The notes beneath the pieces are model-generated. The model ran no database searches. It saw nothing but the letters and a program-made list of their open reading frames with translations, and was not told the origin of the DNA. This document shows positions 26,918 through 38,702 of a stretch of DNA of 64,000 nt, piece after piece. Both the position numbers and the translations under genes were made by a program. Source of the DNA: Apiospora phragmitis (taxonomy: Eukaryota; Ascomycota; Sordariomycetes; Amphisphaeriales; Apiosporaceae); assembly GCA_038363925.1 (NCBI GenBank), contig JAQQWL010000002.1, positions 1,674,001-1,738,000 of the forward strand, in the 5' to 3' direction. The number at the start of each line of letters is the position of its first letter. Positions within the stretch are counted from its first letter, which is position 1.

Positions 26918-29521
26918 CTTGACTAATAATAGGTATATATAAAAGGTAGAGGGTTAAGTGGCAGAAGTTATAGGAGAGAGCGTGTCGTGTAATAAGAGCG
27001 TCTAGCGCTTTCGAAGGACTAGCCTTTGGGAGAAGATTACGGTTGGGAAGAAAAGAAGAAGGGGACTAGAAACGGAAAACGTCGTATAGGACCTGGAGTA
27101 ACTGAGAGTGACTGAAGAGGGAAGGGGAAAAAGAGAGACGAGCCCAGATGGGCGCTCAGCATGAATTTAAAAGAGTCTGATTGCCATTGACCGTCTCATG
27201 GTGAACCAGACCCTGGCCACCCGAAATCAGAAGGGGACCTGGGGGCTGCAGGGGTGCGACCACTATTCACACCATAGATCCAGTGAAACACGTTTGGACC
27301 ACAGGCTTGGCCTCTGCCGGTTCAGGAAGGGACCGGCTCTAGTCGTATCCCCTCCCTCCGGAATGGGGTTGTGCCATGCGGATGCTGATAGTCCATGTGC
27401 TGTAAGCTGCCTCTTCCCGCTTTCTCCATCGATGCCAAGTCAGCAACCGTTGGGTGCCGGAGCTCGCTTCTGAGGCTTGACAGCTACATAGCCTCCCGGA
27501 TGCCAGTATAGCGGCTGTCGCTTGATAAATCCTGCCAAGCCCCAGGATACACGCATATCAAATATTAGATCGAAGAAGATTACGCCGTACCGTGCAGGCT
27601 GTTGTCTTCTGCGCCTTGCTATTGCCGTAGAAGCCGAAGCCAACAGAGAGCTGACGTATTGCACACCCTTCTTGAGTAATTGCCACTGTCTCATCCGATT
27701 TTGGTTATATAGCCTGAATGACGGCGACGTAATGAGATCGTACTGGATCGCGAGGACAGTACTCAGGCCTGCAGTAGTCGCAGTAGCAGCAGCAGCAGCA
27801 TTCGCGTCTTCAGACTGAGCTGTCTTCAGAAGCAGAAGCCCTGTCAGGCCGCGTCTGTCAAATCAAGGTACAATTGTTCCAGGGAGGCAAGCGATATGCA
27901 AATCTGGGCCGCGTGGCTGTTTCCATTGCGACCCCGACTGACATATCGAGTCGCATCGTGTCAAGACAATGTTTCCACGAATGTGGAGAGTCCGATGGGG
28001 AGATTGAATGACTGGCAGAGTTAAGGCACAGACGGCCAACGGCAGAGGGCGTGACGGGGAGGCTTGCTTGCTTGCTGGTCGGACGCAGACGCAGCCGGAT
28101 TAAGGTTAACTGCACTAAGCGTTGCGCCTCGTTAAGCGACAGGGCTCAAGGGCCAAAAGACAGGGGCCGCTCGGATGTTGCTTCAGAAGGGCCCAGGAGT
28201 GTTACATGTCCCAAACCTCACTGGTTTCATCCCACCTCCTCGCCCAATCAGTGCCGCCAATTCAGTAAAGCCTTGCCCTTTTCAGCCAGCCAGCCGGCCT
28301 GACAAGAGCCTCAAATTTTTTTTTTCTCTTCCTCTTCCCGACCAGCCAACGTTGCAAGACGACGCTCGCGGGGTACAGCAATCGGCAACTGTATCCGTTT
28401 GCGGATTTGTTGTTTGTTTTAGACCCTCCAGCGCCTGCTGGGACTGGCTACGAGGGAACGAGGAACGAGGGAGCCAAGACGGGACACTGATTTGCCGCAG
28501 GGCTTCTCATTAAACTTGGTATCGCAGTCGGATGGCATCTATTCTTGGCAACCAAGATACATGGGACGGATCTTGGCCGCTGTTCAGTCTCCCCCCTCGG
28601 ACTGTCACCTTTATACGCTTGAGTTGAAGAATAAACTCTAATAAACAAACAAGCCCACAGCCACAGTCCGATTGCGTTGACAGCTTTACTGTATACCTAC
28701 TGACTGGTACCCATGACGTATGCACACACAAGATAAGTCATCAGTCTGATATGTGTTGTAGCTGTAGCCAATCCTGAGCGTTGGGTATCGTAATACGGGG
28801 AAGAAAGGTGAAATTTCAAAAACCAGAGAGGTATGGCATGCTAACCGGGGATATAATTGTGGGAGACACAAGACTATGAATGCCTTGAGGTACGTTGGAG
28901 GTTCTACTCGGCTGCTTGCTACACAGCCATGCAGAGGAAAAGAATGCGAACAAGAAGAATGAATAGTTGCCTGCGCAGTAGCAATTATGGAGACTTCTTG
29001 CTTCGTTCTAAATTGTATGCACCTGATATCGTAGTGGGCTTTTTGCCACTGCTAGAGGCATTGCCGTCGTCGTCCTCGGGCACCGGCGAACTTGACAGTT
29101 CTGCTTGACGCATCATACATACATGCTTGCACATACAGTACAATAACGTTATCCACCTGCAAGATTGTGGGGGCCTCGCTCCCGACGACCACGTCGCCAT
29201 TGGTCGTCAGTGCAGACACCTCCAGCTTGATCTGCACGCCAAGTTTCGTAGATCCGATATATCAAAGCCCGGGCAGTCTGCTTACTCTCTGATGTTCATC
29301 AGCCGATACTGGACGGAGGAAACTATGATCGCTCGTCAAGACGTTGTGCATATTTCGAGGCTCTTGTGCCCACATATCCGCAGGACACACACGAGACCTT
29401 CTTCTTGTGCTGCTGTGATACTCGTTAAGATGACTGGACCGATCCAACGCAACCGCAAACACCATAGACATCGGTGATTAGTGGTGACGTCTGAAATCAG
29501 TCAGGTACGGACGCACCCTAT
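26918..29521. other. 2.6-kb intergenic region
   Basis: The left end holds the promoter of the cupredoxin gene, the right end the 3' end of the CENP-X gene. No gene is firmly supported. A weak candidate on the minus strand at about 28985-29471 is discussed among the findings. Confidence 0.45.
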
Positions 29522-30083
29522 CTACAGATCAAGCAGTAACTGGGAGCGACCTTCTCCAAATCCTCGACCTAGTTGGTAAACGTCAGCTCTATCGGAGTAG
29601 TGAAGAAATGGGCTAGAAAGGGGAGCGAGCCATCAACACAACGCACCTCGAGGAATCCAGCCTCCTTCTCCAACGCAACCCGCGCAATCGACTCCCGCAC
29701 GAATATGTCCATGTACTGAGCGACCGCCTTGTTGGCGTCCTTGGAGATGCGCGTGCCCTCCTTCTCGAAGCACGTGTGCAGGATCCGCGTGAGCAGCTCT
29801 GGCGGTATCGTCTTGGCCGGCTCTTCATCGTCGTCGTCCTCTTCGTCGTCCTCGACTTCCATCACGTCGTCTCGCGACGGGTCCTGCTGCGAGTCTGCGA
29901 ACGGGTCCGTGTCGCTCTCATTATTCTGTGCGGCAGCGCGCTGTTGGGCTGGTCTCTTGGCGAGGGTGCCTTTACTTTCGCAGCAGGCGCCTTTGTGCTT
30001 TTGGAGGCGCTACTGCTGCCCGCGGTGGATCCAGCAGGGCGACCACGAGGCCGTGGCGCTTTGTATGGATTAGTCGGCGGCAT
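29522..30083 (-). CDS. mhf2: CENP-X/MHF2 histone-fold protein with an AT-hook N-terminal extension (two frameshifts)
   Basis: Two exons, 30083-29647 and 29568-29522, with a 78-base intron (GTGCGT, TAG); about 161 residues after restoring two bases. The C-terminal half is the CENP-X histone fold: IPPELLTRILHTCFEKEGTR, then KDANKAVAQYMDIFVRESIA, EKEAGFLE, and the last exon VEDLEKVAP ending in a Leu-rich tail. The family pairs with CENP-S (MHF1) at kinetochores and with FANCM-type helicases in fork repair. The N-terminal 75 residues are disordered, with an AT-hook core (PRPRGRPAGS) and an acidic segment just before the fold. The frame breaks at 29969-29970 (two G on the coding strand, three expected) and at 29542-29544 (three C, four expected), the latter just before the conserved Leu-rich end. 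Correction gives 162 codons. Confidence 0.85.
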
Positions 30084-30818
30084 TGCTTCCACTGGCAATG
30101 GCAATCGCGATTGGGACGTCTGTTCTGCTAAAGTTCGCCAGTGTGGTTGTTTGATAGAGTACAGTGTTTCGTAGATGCTGGAGAACGGGACGGTATTGGA
30201 GGTAAGACCGCGTTTTGTTGCTAGTCAAGTGCCTGGCACCTGTCAACCTTCCACCCGCATTGCAGTTTTCTCAATTGAGATAATTTGAACAGGAAGGACA
30301 TCATCGTCACAAATGCTACCCAACTGGCATCGCAAAACATCTCGATAATGTTGAAATAAGCACGCATATGGAGGATACGACACGTAGATAGTGTACTGGT
30401 CTAGACAATTTACGAGGTTTCAAGACGGATCATTAAGATAATAGGGTAAATCATGTGGATTCAGAAAAGTCTATACCTTTTTCGCAACCAGACAAACACC
30501 AGACCACAATACAAGTCAAAACCAGCGGGGAGGTTGCGTGCAGAAACAAATACAGTCAAAGGAATTGCCTAGGTGCTCTAAATTACAGTGGCTGGGAAAC
30601 GACTTGCACGACATGAACCCCATGCCCTGCCGTCAACCCAGACCGGAAAGACGGCTGTCCAGAACGCCACAGCAATGTGATGCCTGTAAACAACTCTCCG
30701 CCGCAACGACCATCATCCGTGATCATTTACCGGCTTCTTGTTGACTCGTCCTCGAGTCGCGTGACGTATTACACCACCACCCCCCCTTCTTCGTCATCCC
30801 CGAATCTAAGCGATGAGC
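30084..30818. other. intergenic region, CENP-X promoter and carrier 3' end
   Basis: Lies between two genes on the same strand. It holds the promoter of the CENP-X gene and the 3' untranslated part of the ADP/ATP carrier gene. No coding region seen. Confidence 0.5.
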
Positions 30819-32275
30819 TTATTTGAAGGCCTTGCCGAAGAGGATGACCTGGAGCTGATCGTAGATGGACAGCACACCAGCACCGGCAACACCACGGAGG
30901 ATGTTGGCACCGGCACCCTTGAAAAGAGACTTGACACCCTCCTTGGCGACAATCTGGCGGGCAGCATCCATGGTACCGTTGTACTGACGGCCTCACCCGA
31001 GGTCATCATCATGCGGCGACGGATGGTGTCCAGGGGGTAAGAGGCGATACCGGCACCAGTGGTGACGCACCAACCGAGAGCGAAAGAGGCGAGGAAGTTG
31101 TTCTGGAGCGAGCCGACGAGGACGACGGGCTTGATGGAGTCGTACATACCGAAGTACAGACCACGGTAGACCACAATTCCCAGAACGGAGGGGGCGAAGC
31201 CACGGTAGAGACCGGCAATACCGTCGGAGGCCAGGGTCTTGCGGTAGACATCGACAAGACCGTTGAACTGGCGCTCACCACCCTTCTTGGCGTTCTTGGC
31301 ATCGTTGGCCAGACGCGTACGGGCGTAGTCCAGCGAGTAGACGAAGAGCAGGGAAGTGGCACCAGCAGCACCACCGGAGGCCAGGTTACCGGCCATCCAC
31401 TTGCCGTAACCATCAACCTCCTTCTTGTAGCCGAACATCTTCTTGAACTTGTCACGGAAGGCGAAGTTCAGGGCCTGGGTGGGGGAAGTAACGGATGACG
31501 TTGGCAGTGTTACCACGCCAGAGGGACATGACACCCTCGTCGGCGATGGTACGCTTGAAGCACTCGCCGATACCATCGTACTTGCGGTCCAGACGGCCAA
31601 CCTTCAACATCTCATCCTGAATGTCATGCATTAGTATCAAAACGGTGTCGAATCATCAACTCCCGTCCATCGAGGGCTCGAGGCATGGGAGCCAACAAGC
31701 CTCGATGAACAGCAGCTGGGGCTAGTGGAAATGCTTACCTGGTTCTGGATCAGGAGCTTGACACGCTCAATGGGAGCAGCGGCGGTCTTCGAGACGGCGG
31801 CGGAGACACCACCCACTAATGGTTGTCAGTATCACATGTAAGGATAAAGCCGACGAATCGGGGCGAATCGAGCGAAGACGACGGTGGAATGTTCGTCATA
31901 GCATCGAGTTCGAGTAGATAGGTTCACGAGGTGGACATACTCAGAAGTCGGCCACGAAAGGCTATTCAAAAAATCATGTTAGCAAAAAGTACCTCAATTG
32001 AGTTTGTAGCGGGAAAAATTTGCCGGGCAGCGGCTGCGGCACGTAGAGGCGACGATAAGCATCAAAACATGATGCGAAGCTGCGAAAAGCTTGCAAATGT
32101 GTCCATTGAGACCAATTGAAGCAGTGGAAGTAGTTCGCGATGATGCTTTTGACACGTTGCTGCCTGATACGGGCTGCCGGAGCTGTTGGGGGCAGGGCGA
32201 GGGAATTTTGGGTCAAGTGCAGGATGTCAGACTTACCGGCATGCCGAGCACGCTTTGCTTCTCAGGAGGAGACAT
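30819..32275 (-). CDS. aac: mitochondrial ADP/ATP carrier (three frameshifts)
   Basis: Four exons: 32275-32237, 31961-31941, 31815-31739 and 31616-30819, with introns of 275, 125, 122 and clean GT-AG borders. Starts [13 protein letters not shown]; ends GKAFK. The three-repeat mitochondrial carrier fold is clear, and the adenine-nucleotide carrier signature RRRMMM is present near 31010. It exchanges ATP for ADP across the inner mitochondrial membrane and is essential for respiration. The frame is broken by a missing C near 31944 (in the 21-base second exon), an extra C at 31481-31485 (after VIRYFP) and a missing A near 30985 (in GEAVK). With these restored the gene has 312 codons, as usual. 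Such a gene is very unlikely to be a pseudogene, so these are taken as sequence errors. The long first intron is common in fungal carrier genes. Confidence 0.95.
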
Positions 32276-35200
32276 TGTGAGTGAAGGTCTTTCTGGATGA
32301 CTAGAAAAGACTGAGGGGAGATGGTTGAATGATGGATGGAAGAGAAGGAAAGCGTAGAGGCTGTGGTGGTTCAGCGGATATTTCTACTGCCCGTTGTCTG
32401 GAGGTATGGGACAGGGAGAGAGAAAAAGTTTCAAGCGGCCCTTTGCGTGAGAGCTAATAAATGGCCACGTTCGAAAAATTACTGTGGGACCTGCCCCAAG
32501 CTACCTACCTAGCTCGGGTTAACCGCAAATTTCAGTGTCTACAGCCAGTTTTCTGCACTTCTGCGCACCAGTCTCGGGCCAGTCTGCACCCAAGGCCCAG
32601 CACCAAAGCTCTCAGCTTGCGGGATGTAGGGGGGTAGAGGGGAGAGAACACCGCCGAGACTGGCTTGGCTGGTGCCGGGCTGGGGGCCTGAGGCAGGCGC
32701 CTCTACTCCAGTGTCAGATAATCAGATTGGGCAAGACCGGTCTTGACTGGGCCAGGCGCCAAGGGAGGGGCCCTCCAATGGGCAAGGGGTGTATGTATGG
32801 CTGGCCGGCGCGGAGAATGTCGGAATGATGCTGTTCTTTGCTCTATTTTCCCTCCATCCTGTTACCCGCGTTGCACTGGAGCAGCGCCTGGCAGTACCTA
32901 CCGCATGCAAGATTACAGCACAACCCTCCCTCCGAGAGCCAGCTAAATGATGAAAAGTGGGATCTCCAGTGAATTCACAGATCCACATCTCCATCTATCT
33001 ACGGTAAGATGTGCCTGTACTGTATGGGGAAGGAGGTGTGTGACGAAAATTTTACTTGTGATAGATAAGGTTGATCAAGAATTGTTCCGGCTGACTTATA
33101 GAGCCTCGAGGTCGTCCTTTTCTTGTTCACGCGACACACTTTTCCATATGGATGTCGGGGAGATACGGGTATTGAATGAATTGAGCCTTTTTTCTCTCTC
33201 CTTATTATTCTTCCTTTCCTATGTTAGTGAGCGGCAAGCCTTGCATCAGTTAACTTCCGGCATGGGCCACGAATGCACTTGCGGATCTTCTTTCACTCTA
33301 AGCTTCAGGGGTACATCTCTCTGTTACCCGAATCGAGATTTTTTCTCTTTCGCTCTTGAATGTTCTTCTTTGCTCTCTCTGTAAGATGTATGTACCGGCT
33401 ATACCCAAGGCCCGCTACCATGTACATGCCAGGTAAGGAATATGGGGGCTTTTCGGTTACCAGTTCGCGAAACAACCACAGATAGACGGACAAGTTTGCG
33501 TCCATCCAGAGATATCTTGACACAGTAATTGATTGAGATGATTGAGTCGAGGTCTTCCCTCATTACTCACATAGCCGATGCCGTGCTACAGTCTAGTCTT
33601 GTCCAGACACGGATTTCTGACCGACATTTTGGATACTTACATCCAGTCCAATCCCTATACTTGCATCGGAGCCGCAAATGGGTTTTTTCTCCTGTTCCCT
33701 GCCCAACCTGGAGCTTGGGGCTCCTTCCTCCGCTGGTCAAAGCTCATATATCTTGGCTTTTGTAACATCAAAGAAGTTCTCTGCTCCCTGTCCGCGTGGA
33801 GGCTTATTTGGCTGCTGTTCCACTTGCCAACAAGCAGGCAAGGAAGACACATGCTCATATGCTGCATGTGTAATGCAGTTCGTTCTACGGAGTACATTTT
33901 GAGCCGCTTTGTCGGACCTCAAACGGATCTTCATGCTAGGGCCGTCTCGCGGCTTGCGGCCCTCTAGCCTCTAGCCTGTCAGCCCGGGTTTCTTACCCCA
34001 GTCAGATTCCCACCTCACGATAAGCTTCAATGTCAACTCAGCTTTGGCAATTCGCTGAAATGGTGATGTTACTCTGAGCTTGCTTGGGCCTTCGAGAGAA
34101 GAGCTTTTGTTGAGTCGCAAAGCTGGCCTGAGACCGAATTGTCTGACCTTGCCCGCCATGGTTCTTGTGACTTGTAAAGCTAATCGCTGTGGCTGAAGCT
34201 GGCCGCCAGCCTCTTTTCCATCACCCATCTTCAAAGCTTGGCATTTTTACCTCGGAAGAAGAATCAGATACCAGGCACTCCGGGTCTTAATAACCCATAC
34301 TCAGAGTCTGGTCAGTTGGTTGCTTGCGGAGTAAGAGCAACATCAGGGAGGCACTAAAGTCATATCGGCCAGCAGGCAATAACATTGAGCATAGATAACT
34401 TATAAGGCGTACAAGTGGTCGTAGTCACCACATTACGCAACGATAACTGGTGTACGGCCTGAGATCATCAAGCCTACTGGTCACAAATGGACTTTACAGA
34501 CTTGCCTCCTAGGTCGAGCTGTGTCTAGAGGAAACGGTTGTCGAATATCCCAGTCCATACAGGTGGCTTGCTATGGGCAAAAGTATTATTCAAGTTAAAA
34601 CTATCGACTCTGGCTGACACTTACTGTATGCTGAATCCTGATTTGTGATCAGATTTGGCACATCAAGTTGGTAGCCAGTATTCCGGAAAGATGCTGTCGT
34701 CTTGCCCTCTGCTAAAGTCGCAATATTGCGCCAGTCATGATTTACCATTGATCTTACTAAGCTCCAAGTGTGGTCCCTCAAACGTGTACAGTACTCCAGT
34801 ACTCCTTATTTTTGTATTGTATGTTTCGGATAGATGCCGAGCGGCATACCGGGCATAGCCTCGCAGAATGCTTGCGACCCATGCTAGAGTTGGCACACAA
34901 CCTTTTTTAGCGGCTCAGAAGTATATACTCTGGCATTCGATATCCTAGCCGCACCAGGCGGTAAACACGGCTGTTACGATGAATGTACGATTACGAGGCA
35001 AGGCTAAGATGAGGGTCTCAGGCGATAGCTAGATCCCGAGGGGGCATCTTGTTCAACACGTCATCGACACACGACAGCACAAACGATCGAGAATATGGGG
35101 TCAGAAGGGCGAACTTTCTCTTTTATTCTGCCTCAACTGAATGCAACTGCAGCAAAGACACTGAACCATATACCAGTTCCCTATGCTACGCCGGAGATCA

Positions 35201-35318
35201 AATGCCGAACCGAAAACCATCAAATCCGTTTTTTTCCTGTGCGATCCATCTGACCCGTCAAATACGTCGTCTGAATCGACTTCACAATCGTTATAGCATC
35301 GTGAGTGAGATTGATGAT
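32276..35318. other. 3-kb intergenic region
   Basis: Begins with the promoter of the ADP/ATP carrier gene and ends with the 3' end of the eS25 gene. Open frames of up to 145 residues occur on both strands but overlap, lack motifs and look random. No repeat of note. Confidence 0.45.
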
Positions 35319-35858
35319 TTAGTCCGTGGCGCCAACAGCGCGGGCTGTGTCGAGTAGTTAGCAAAAACGGCCCCTTTTCAATTGGATTTCTCGGTACGGG
35401 AAAACATACTGTAGATCTTCATCTTGCTGTGAGTGACAACGGACTTGATCTGGCCCTTCTCCTCAAGGTCCTTCAGGCACTTGCGTGCCAGCGAACCGTT
35501 GACCTTAAGACGATCGACCAGGGTGGCGACGGTCACAAGACGATAAGACTGGACATCCTTGTAGAGCTTGTCGGAAGTGTTCTTGTCGAGAAGGACGGCG
35601 TGCTGGGCCTTGTCCTTGACTGTAGGGGAGGAGGAATGTCAGTCGAAGTCCTTTCGAAGAGTGTTCCTCGGCGAATCGAACATGCTGATGATGGTATTCT
35701 GGTTGCGCTGTTCGCACGCAGAGGCGCGCAGCAGTGCAGCCAGAATAGAGCCATCGCACGTCGCTCGCATCGGCAGCGTCACAAATGCATCAGCACTCAC
35801 CCTTGCCCTTCGACCACTTCTTCTTCTGCTTCTTGGCACCAGTGTTAGCGGGAGCCAT
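35319..35858 (-). CDS. rps25: 40S ribosomal protein eS25, 97 residues
   Basis: Three exons: 35858-35801, 35619-35410 and 35344-35319. Introns are 181 (GTGAGT, CAG) and 65 bases (GTATGT, branch GCTAAC, CAG). The protein begins MAPANTGAKKQKKKWSKGK, continues VKDKAQHAVLLDK and RLVTVATLVDRLKVNGSLA, and ends IYTRAVGATD. It belongs to the head of the small subunit and is known for its role in internal initiation. It is divergently transcribed from uS7 with 432 bases between the two starts. Intact. The first intron is about three times the usual length here. Confidence 0.97.
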
Positions 35859-36290
35859 GTTGTCGGATTTGTTGATTTGGTGTTGGTTGTCGGGATCTTC
35901 GTCAAGAGGAACAGTCGATTAAAGAGATGAATGCACTATTCAATTCTCAGGAATTGTTCGAGGGCGGAGGGGCTCATCCAGTCAGCTGCAGGCAATCGCT
36001 TTGCCCTAGAGATTGAGCCAATGGCAGCAGCTGCAGCGGCCGGTAGAAGTGGGGCAGCTGCGCTTTCCCACGAATTTCGGAATTTTTGTGTGTGTGAATT
36101 TTCTCCATCGGCTAAACCCCGACCAGCAAGCACCGACCCTCCAGAAGCAAAGGGTTGTGTGAGTTTATTGGACTTCACTCGGTTTGCCAGACTGCAAAAA
36201 ATTAATACCACCGACCAGCCAACTTCGCCCAGCGCCCTTCCTCATCGACAACTAACCACCCCCCAAGCGTCGGTCAATTTTACGCCCAAC
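35859..36290. promoter_or_regulatory. bidirectional promoter of two ribosomal protein genes
   Basis: Only 432 bases separate the start codons of eS25 (-) and uS7 (+), so both promoters overlap or share elements. The middle holds a GC-rich stretch with repeated CAGC/GCTG (about 36020-36065). A shared site would allow co-regulation; no ribosomal-protein motif is identified with certainty. Confidence 0.6.
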
Positions 36291-37171
36291 ATGTCTGACA
36301 ACGGCGAGATCGAGGTTGAGTCCTCCAACTACCAGGTCCTTCCCAAGGATGTCGTCTCCGAGATTGGCAGCGTCAAGCTGTTCAACCGCTGGTCCTACGA
36401 GGATGTCGAGATTCGCGACATCTCTTTGACGTAGGACACCCCCAAAAATTCTTGGAGCCTCGGAGCTGCGAGTGGTATGGATTCTTGAGCTTTTGGGGGA
36501 AAATCAATTGTCTACATGCCTTGCAGCTTGGGGCCCAGAATCGCATCATCAAAGTACATGAAGGGGAAAGTGCTAATTATGGATTTTTCTCGATATGTAG
36601 CGATTACATCCAGATTCGCTCGCCCGTCTACGTGCCTCACTCCGCTGGCCGTTTCGCCGCCAAGCGTTTCCGCAAGGCCAATTGCCCCATCATTGAGCGT
36701 CTGACCAACTCTCTGATGATGCACGGCCGCAACAACGGCAAGAAGCTGATGGCCGTCCGCATTGTCGCCCACGCTTTCGAGATCGTAAGCACTCACATGC
36801 CACGCGCGCAAACACGGCCGAGACAGAAGACAGGAAACTAATCAAGTACACAGATCCACCTGATGACCGACCAGAACCCCATCCAGATCGCCGTTGACGC
36901 CATTGTCAACTGCGGTCCCCGTGAGGACAGCACCAGAATCGGTTCCGCCGGTACCGTCCGCCGTCAAGCCGTCGATGTCTCCCCTCTCCGCCGTGTCAAC
37001 CAGGCCATTGCCCTGCTCACCACCGGTGCCCGTGAGGCTTCTTTCCGCAACATCAAGTCCATCGCTGAGTGCTTGGCTGAGGAGCTGATCAACGCTGCCA
37101 AGGGTAGCAGCAACTCTTACGCCATCAAGAAGAAGGACGAGTTGGAGCGTGTCGCCAAGAGCAACCGATAG
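36291..37171 (+). CDS. rps5: 40S ribosomal protein uS7 (Rps5), 213 residues
   Basis: Three exons: 36291-36430, 36601-36784 and 36854-37171. Introns are 170 (unusual donor GTAGGA, TAG) and 69 bases (GTAAGC, CAG). Protein begins [18 protein letters not shown] and contains [33 protein letters not shown] and [20 protein letters not shown], the signature of the uS7 family, ending ERVAKSNR. It binds the 3' domain of 18S rRNA in the small-subunit head near the mRNA exit. Intact. The first intron carries a 9-base-pair hairpin described separately. Confidence 0.98.
36439..36499 (+). other. inverted repeat (hairpin) in the first uS7 intron
   Basis: CCCCCAAAA at 36439-36447 and TTTTGGGGG at 36491-36499 are perfectly complementary (9 pairs) with a 43-base loop. 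The stem begins six bases past the 5' splice site. Confidence 0.7.
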
Positions 37172-37759
37172 ATGCTCTTCTATTTCCGTTTTGCAATGGA
37201 AAGGGGAAAAGGGGTTCTCGGCGTGGAATCGATCAATCTGGGCATTTTTCACCTTTGCATTTGTGTATTCTGGCTCAGGGCGGCATGTGGTATCATGGCA
37301 ATGCATGTCAGATAGGGCTCTTAAACGAATGAAAAGTTTTGCTCGTAGGAGAGCAAAATGGTCTGAACATCTTATGAGGCGTCTTACGGCTATTTGTGCG
37401 ATATCATGACAGTGAACTGGATCTACGATGTCAAGAGTAGTATGGGCTTCAAGAGATCCCTCTTCACGACCTGCTAGTAAAAACAAAAGAAATGCTTATG
37501 AATGACAATGCATCGGTGTCTTGAGAGTGGTATCATTCGTCTCTATGAACTCTGTGCAAGCAGTCGTAGCCAGATCTCCAGCCGCTACGATCATCTAGAA
37601 CCCTTCTTTGTCGCAAGCAATGCCCTCTTCTCGATCCATCGATGCTTAACATGTCCCCTCCCCCTCGCCCTTTTTTTCATAAGTTTCGTTTCGTCATGTC
37701 ATATCTGACCACCCTGTTTGTCCTGCTGGTTCTGTCTTGATTTCCCAACCATCTACCCA
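37172..37759. other. intergenic region between convergent 3' ends
   Basis: Holds the 3' ends of uS7 (+) and of the GNAT gene (-). No coding region or other element seen. Confidence 0.5.
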
Positions 37760-38702
37760 TCAAACCTGGGGCGGGACATTCTTCGTATCGAGGCGGAGGA
37801 ACATGCCGACGTGGGGGACGCCCTCCTCGTACCAGTGGCCCATGACCTCGTCGACGCGGAAGCCCCAGCGCCCGTACGTCTTGACGGCGGCCGCCTGGGC
37901 GTGGGCGCAGACGAGACCGCCCCAGCGCGGGATCTCGCTGGCCTGCTCGGCGCCGAGGGCGTCCATGCCGCGCTCCGTCACGCTGGGGTCGAAGTAGCGC
38001 GGGTGCGTCTCGAGCCAGCGCCGCGCCGCCGTCCACAGCTGGCCCGAGATGTGCCGGCCCCGGTACGCCGGCAGCACCGCCAGGCGGCCGACCTTCAGGT
38101 ACGGCTCCTGGCCGTCGTGGAACGTGGTCGCGCGGTCTTGCGCGTAGGGGGCGGGGTCGCGGCAGCGGCTAGGGTGGTGGCGCCGACGCCTAGGCCTAGG
38201 TCTCCGGCTTCTGGTGCTGCTGATGCTGATGTCGATGCCGAAGGGGTGGTGGAGGTGGTCCCGTTGCCGTGCAGGGTCACGTGGTCCTTGCTGCTGCTGC
38301 CGTTGTTGCCGGGGCGGTCCACGAGCTTGTAGTCCTCGTACCAGCCGTCGGGCTGGGGGTGGGGCGGGTGGGGAAGGGCACGATGCGCATGGTGCCGATG
38401 GGCACGGTGCGCGTCTCGGAGCGGCGGGGCCGGACGATGATGTTGGTGGCCGGGTCGACCTGCTCGAGCTCGACGACGTGGCTGACCGAGGCGTAGACGA
38501 CCCAGTGGCACGAGCGCGGGTCGTCCTCGTCGTACTCGTACTCGAGCGGCATGCGCTGCTCGTCGACGAAGACGGCCTCGCGCACCGCCATGGCGTCCAG
38601 GAAGGCTTTGGCCACGGGGCCTGGCTGCTGGTCGTGCGGCTTGGTCCGGTCGTAGTCCTCGAGCTTGCTAGGCTCGAGGAGCGAGATGAACGGGGTGCCC
38701 AT
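37760..38702 (-). CDS. GNAT-family N-acetyltransferase, about 314 residues (two frameshifts)
   Basis: Single exon, ATG at 38702 (MGTPFISLLEPSKLEDYDR). The N-terminal part has FLDAMAVREAVFVDEQRMP, the first strand-helix unit of GNAT enzymes; the acetyl-CoA site is LAVLPAYRGRHISGQLW (R-G-R-H-I-S-G pyrophosphate loop); the C-terminal part has KTYGRWGFRVDEVMGHWYEEG. A Gly/Ser/Thr/Ala-rich insert of about 60 residues separates the two halves. The fold transfers acetyl from acetyl-CoA to an amine; the substrate is unknown. The frame is lost at 38370-38373 (four C on the coding strand, five expected) and 38147-38151 (five C, six expected); restoring both gives 315 codons and joins the three segments. 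Confidence 0.82.

Noticed and set aside
33578..33967. 129-residue hydrophobic open frame on the plus strand
   Set aside because: It overlaps other frames on both strands, lacks a recognisable topology or homologous motif, and no neighbouring exon fits; judged random.
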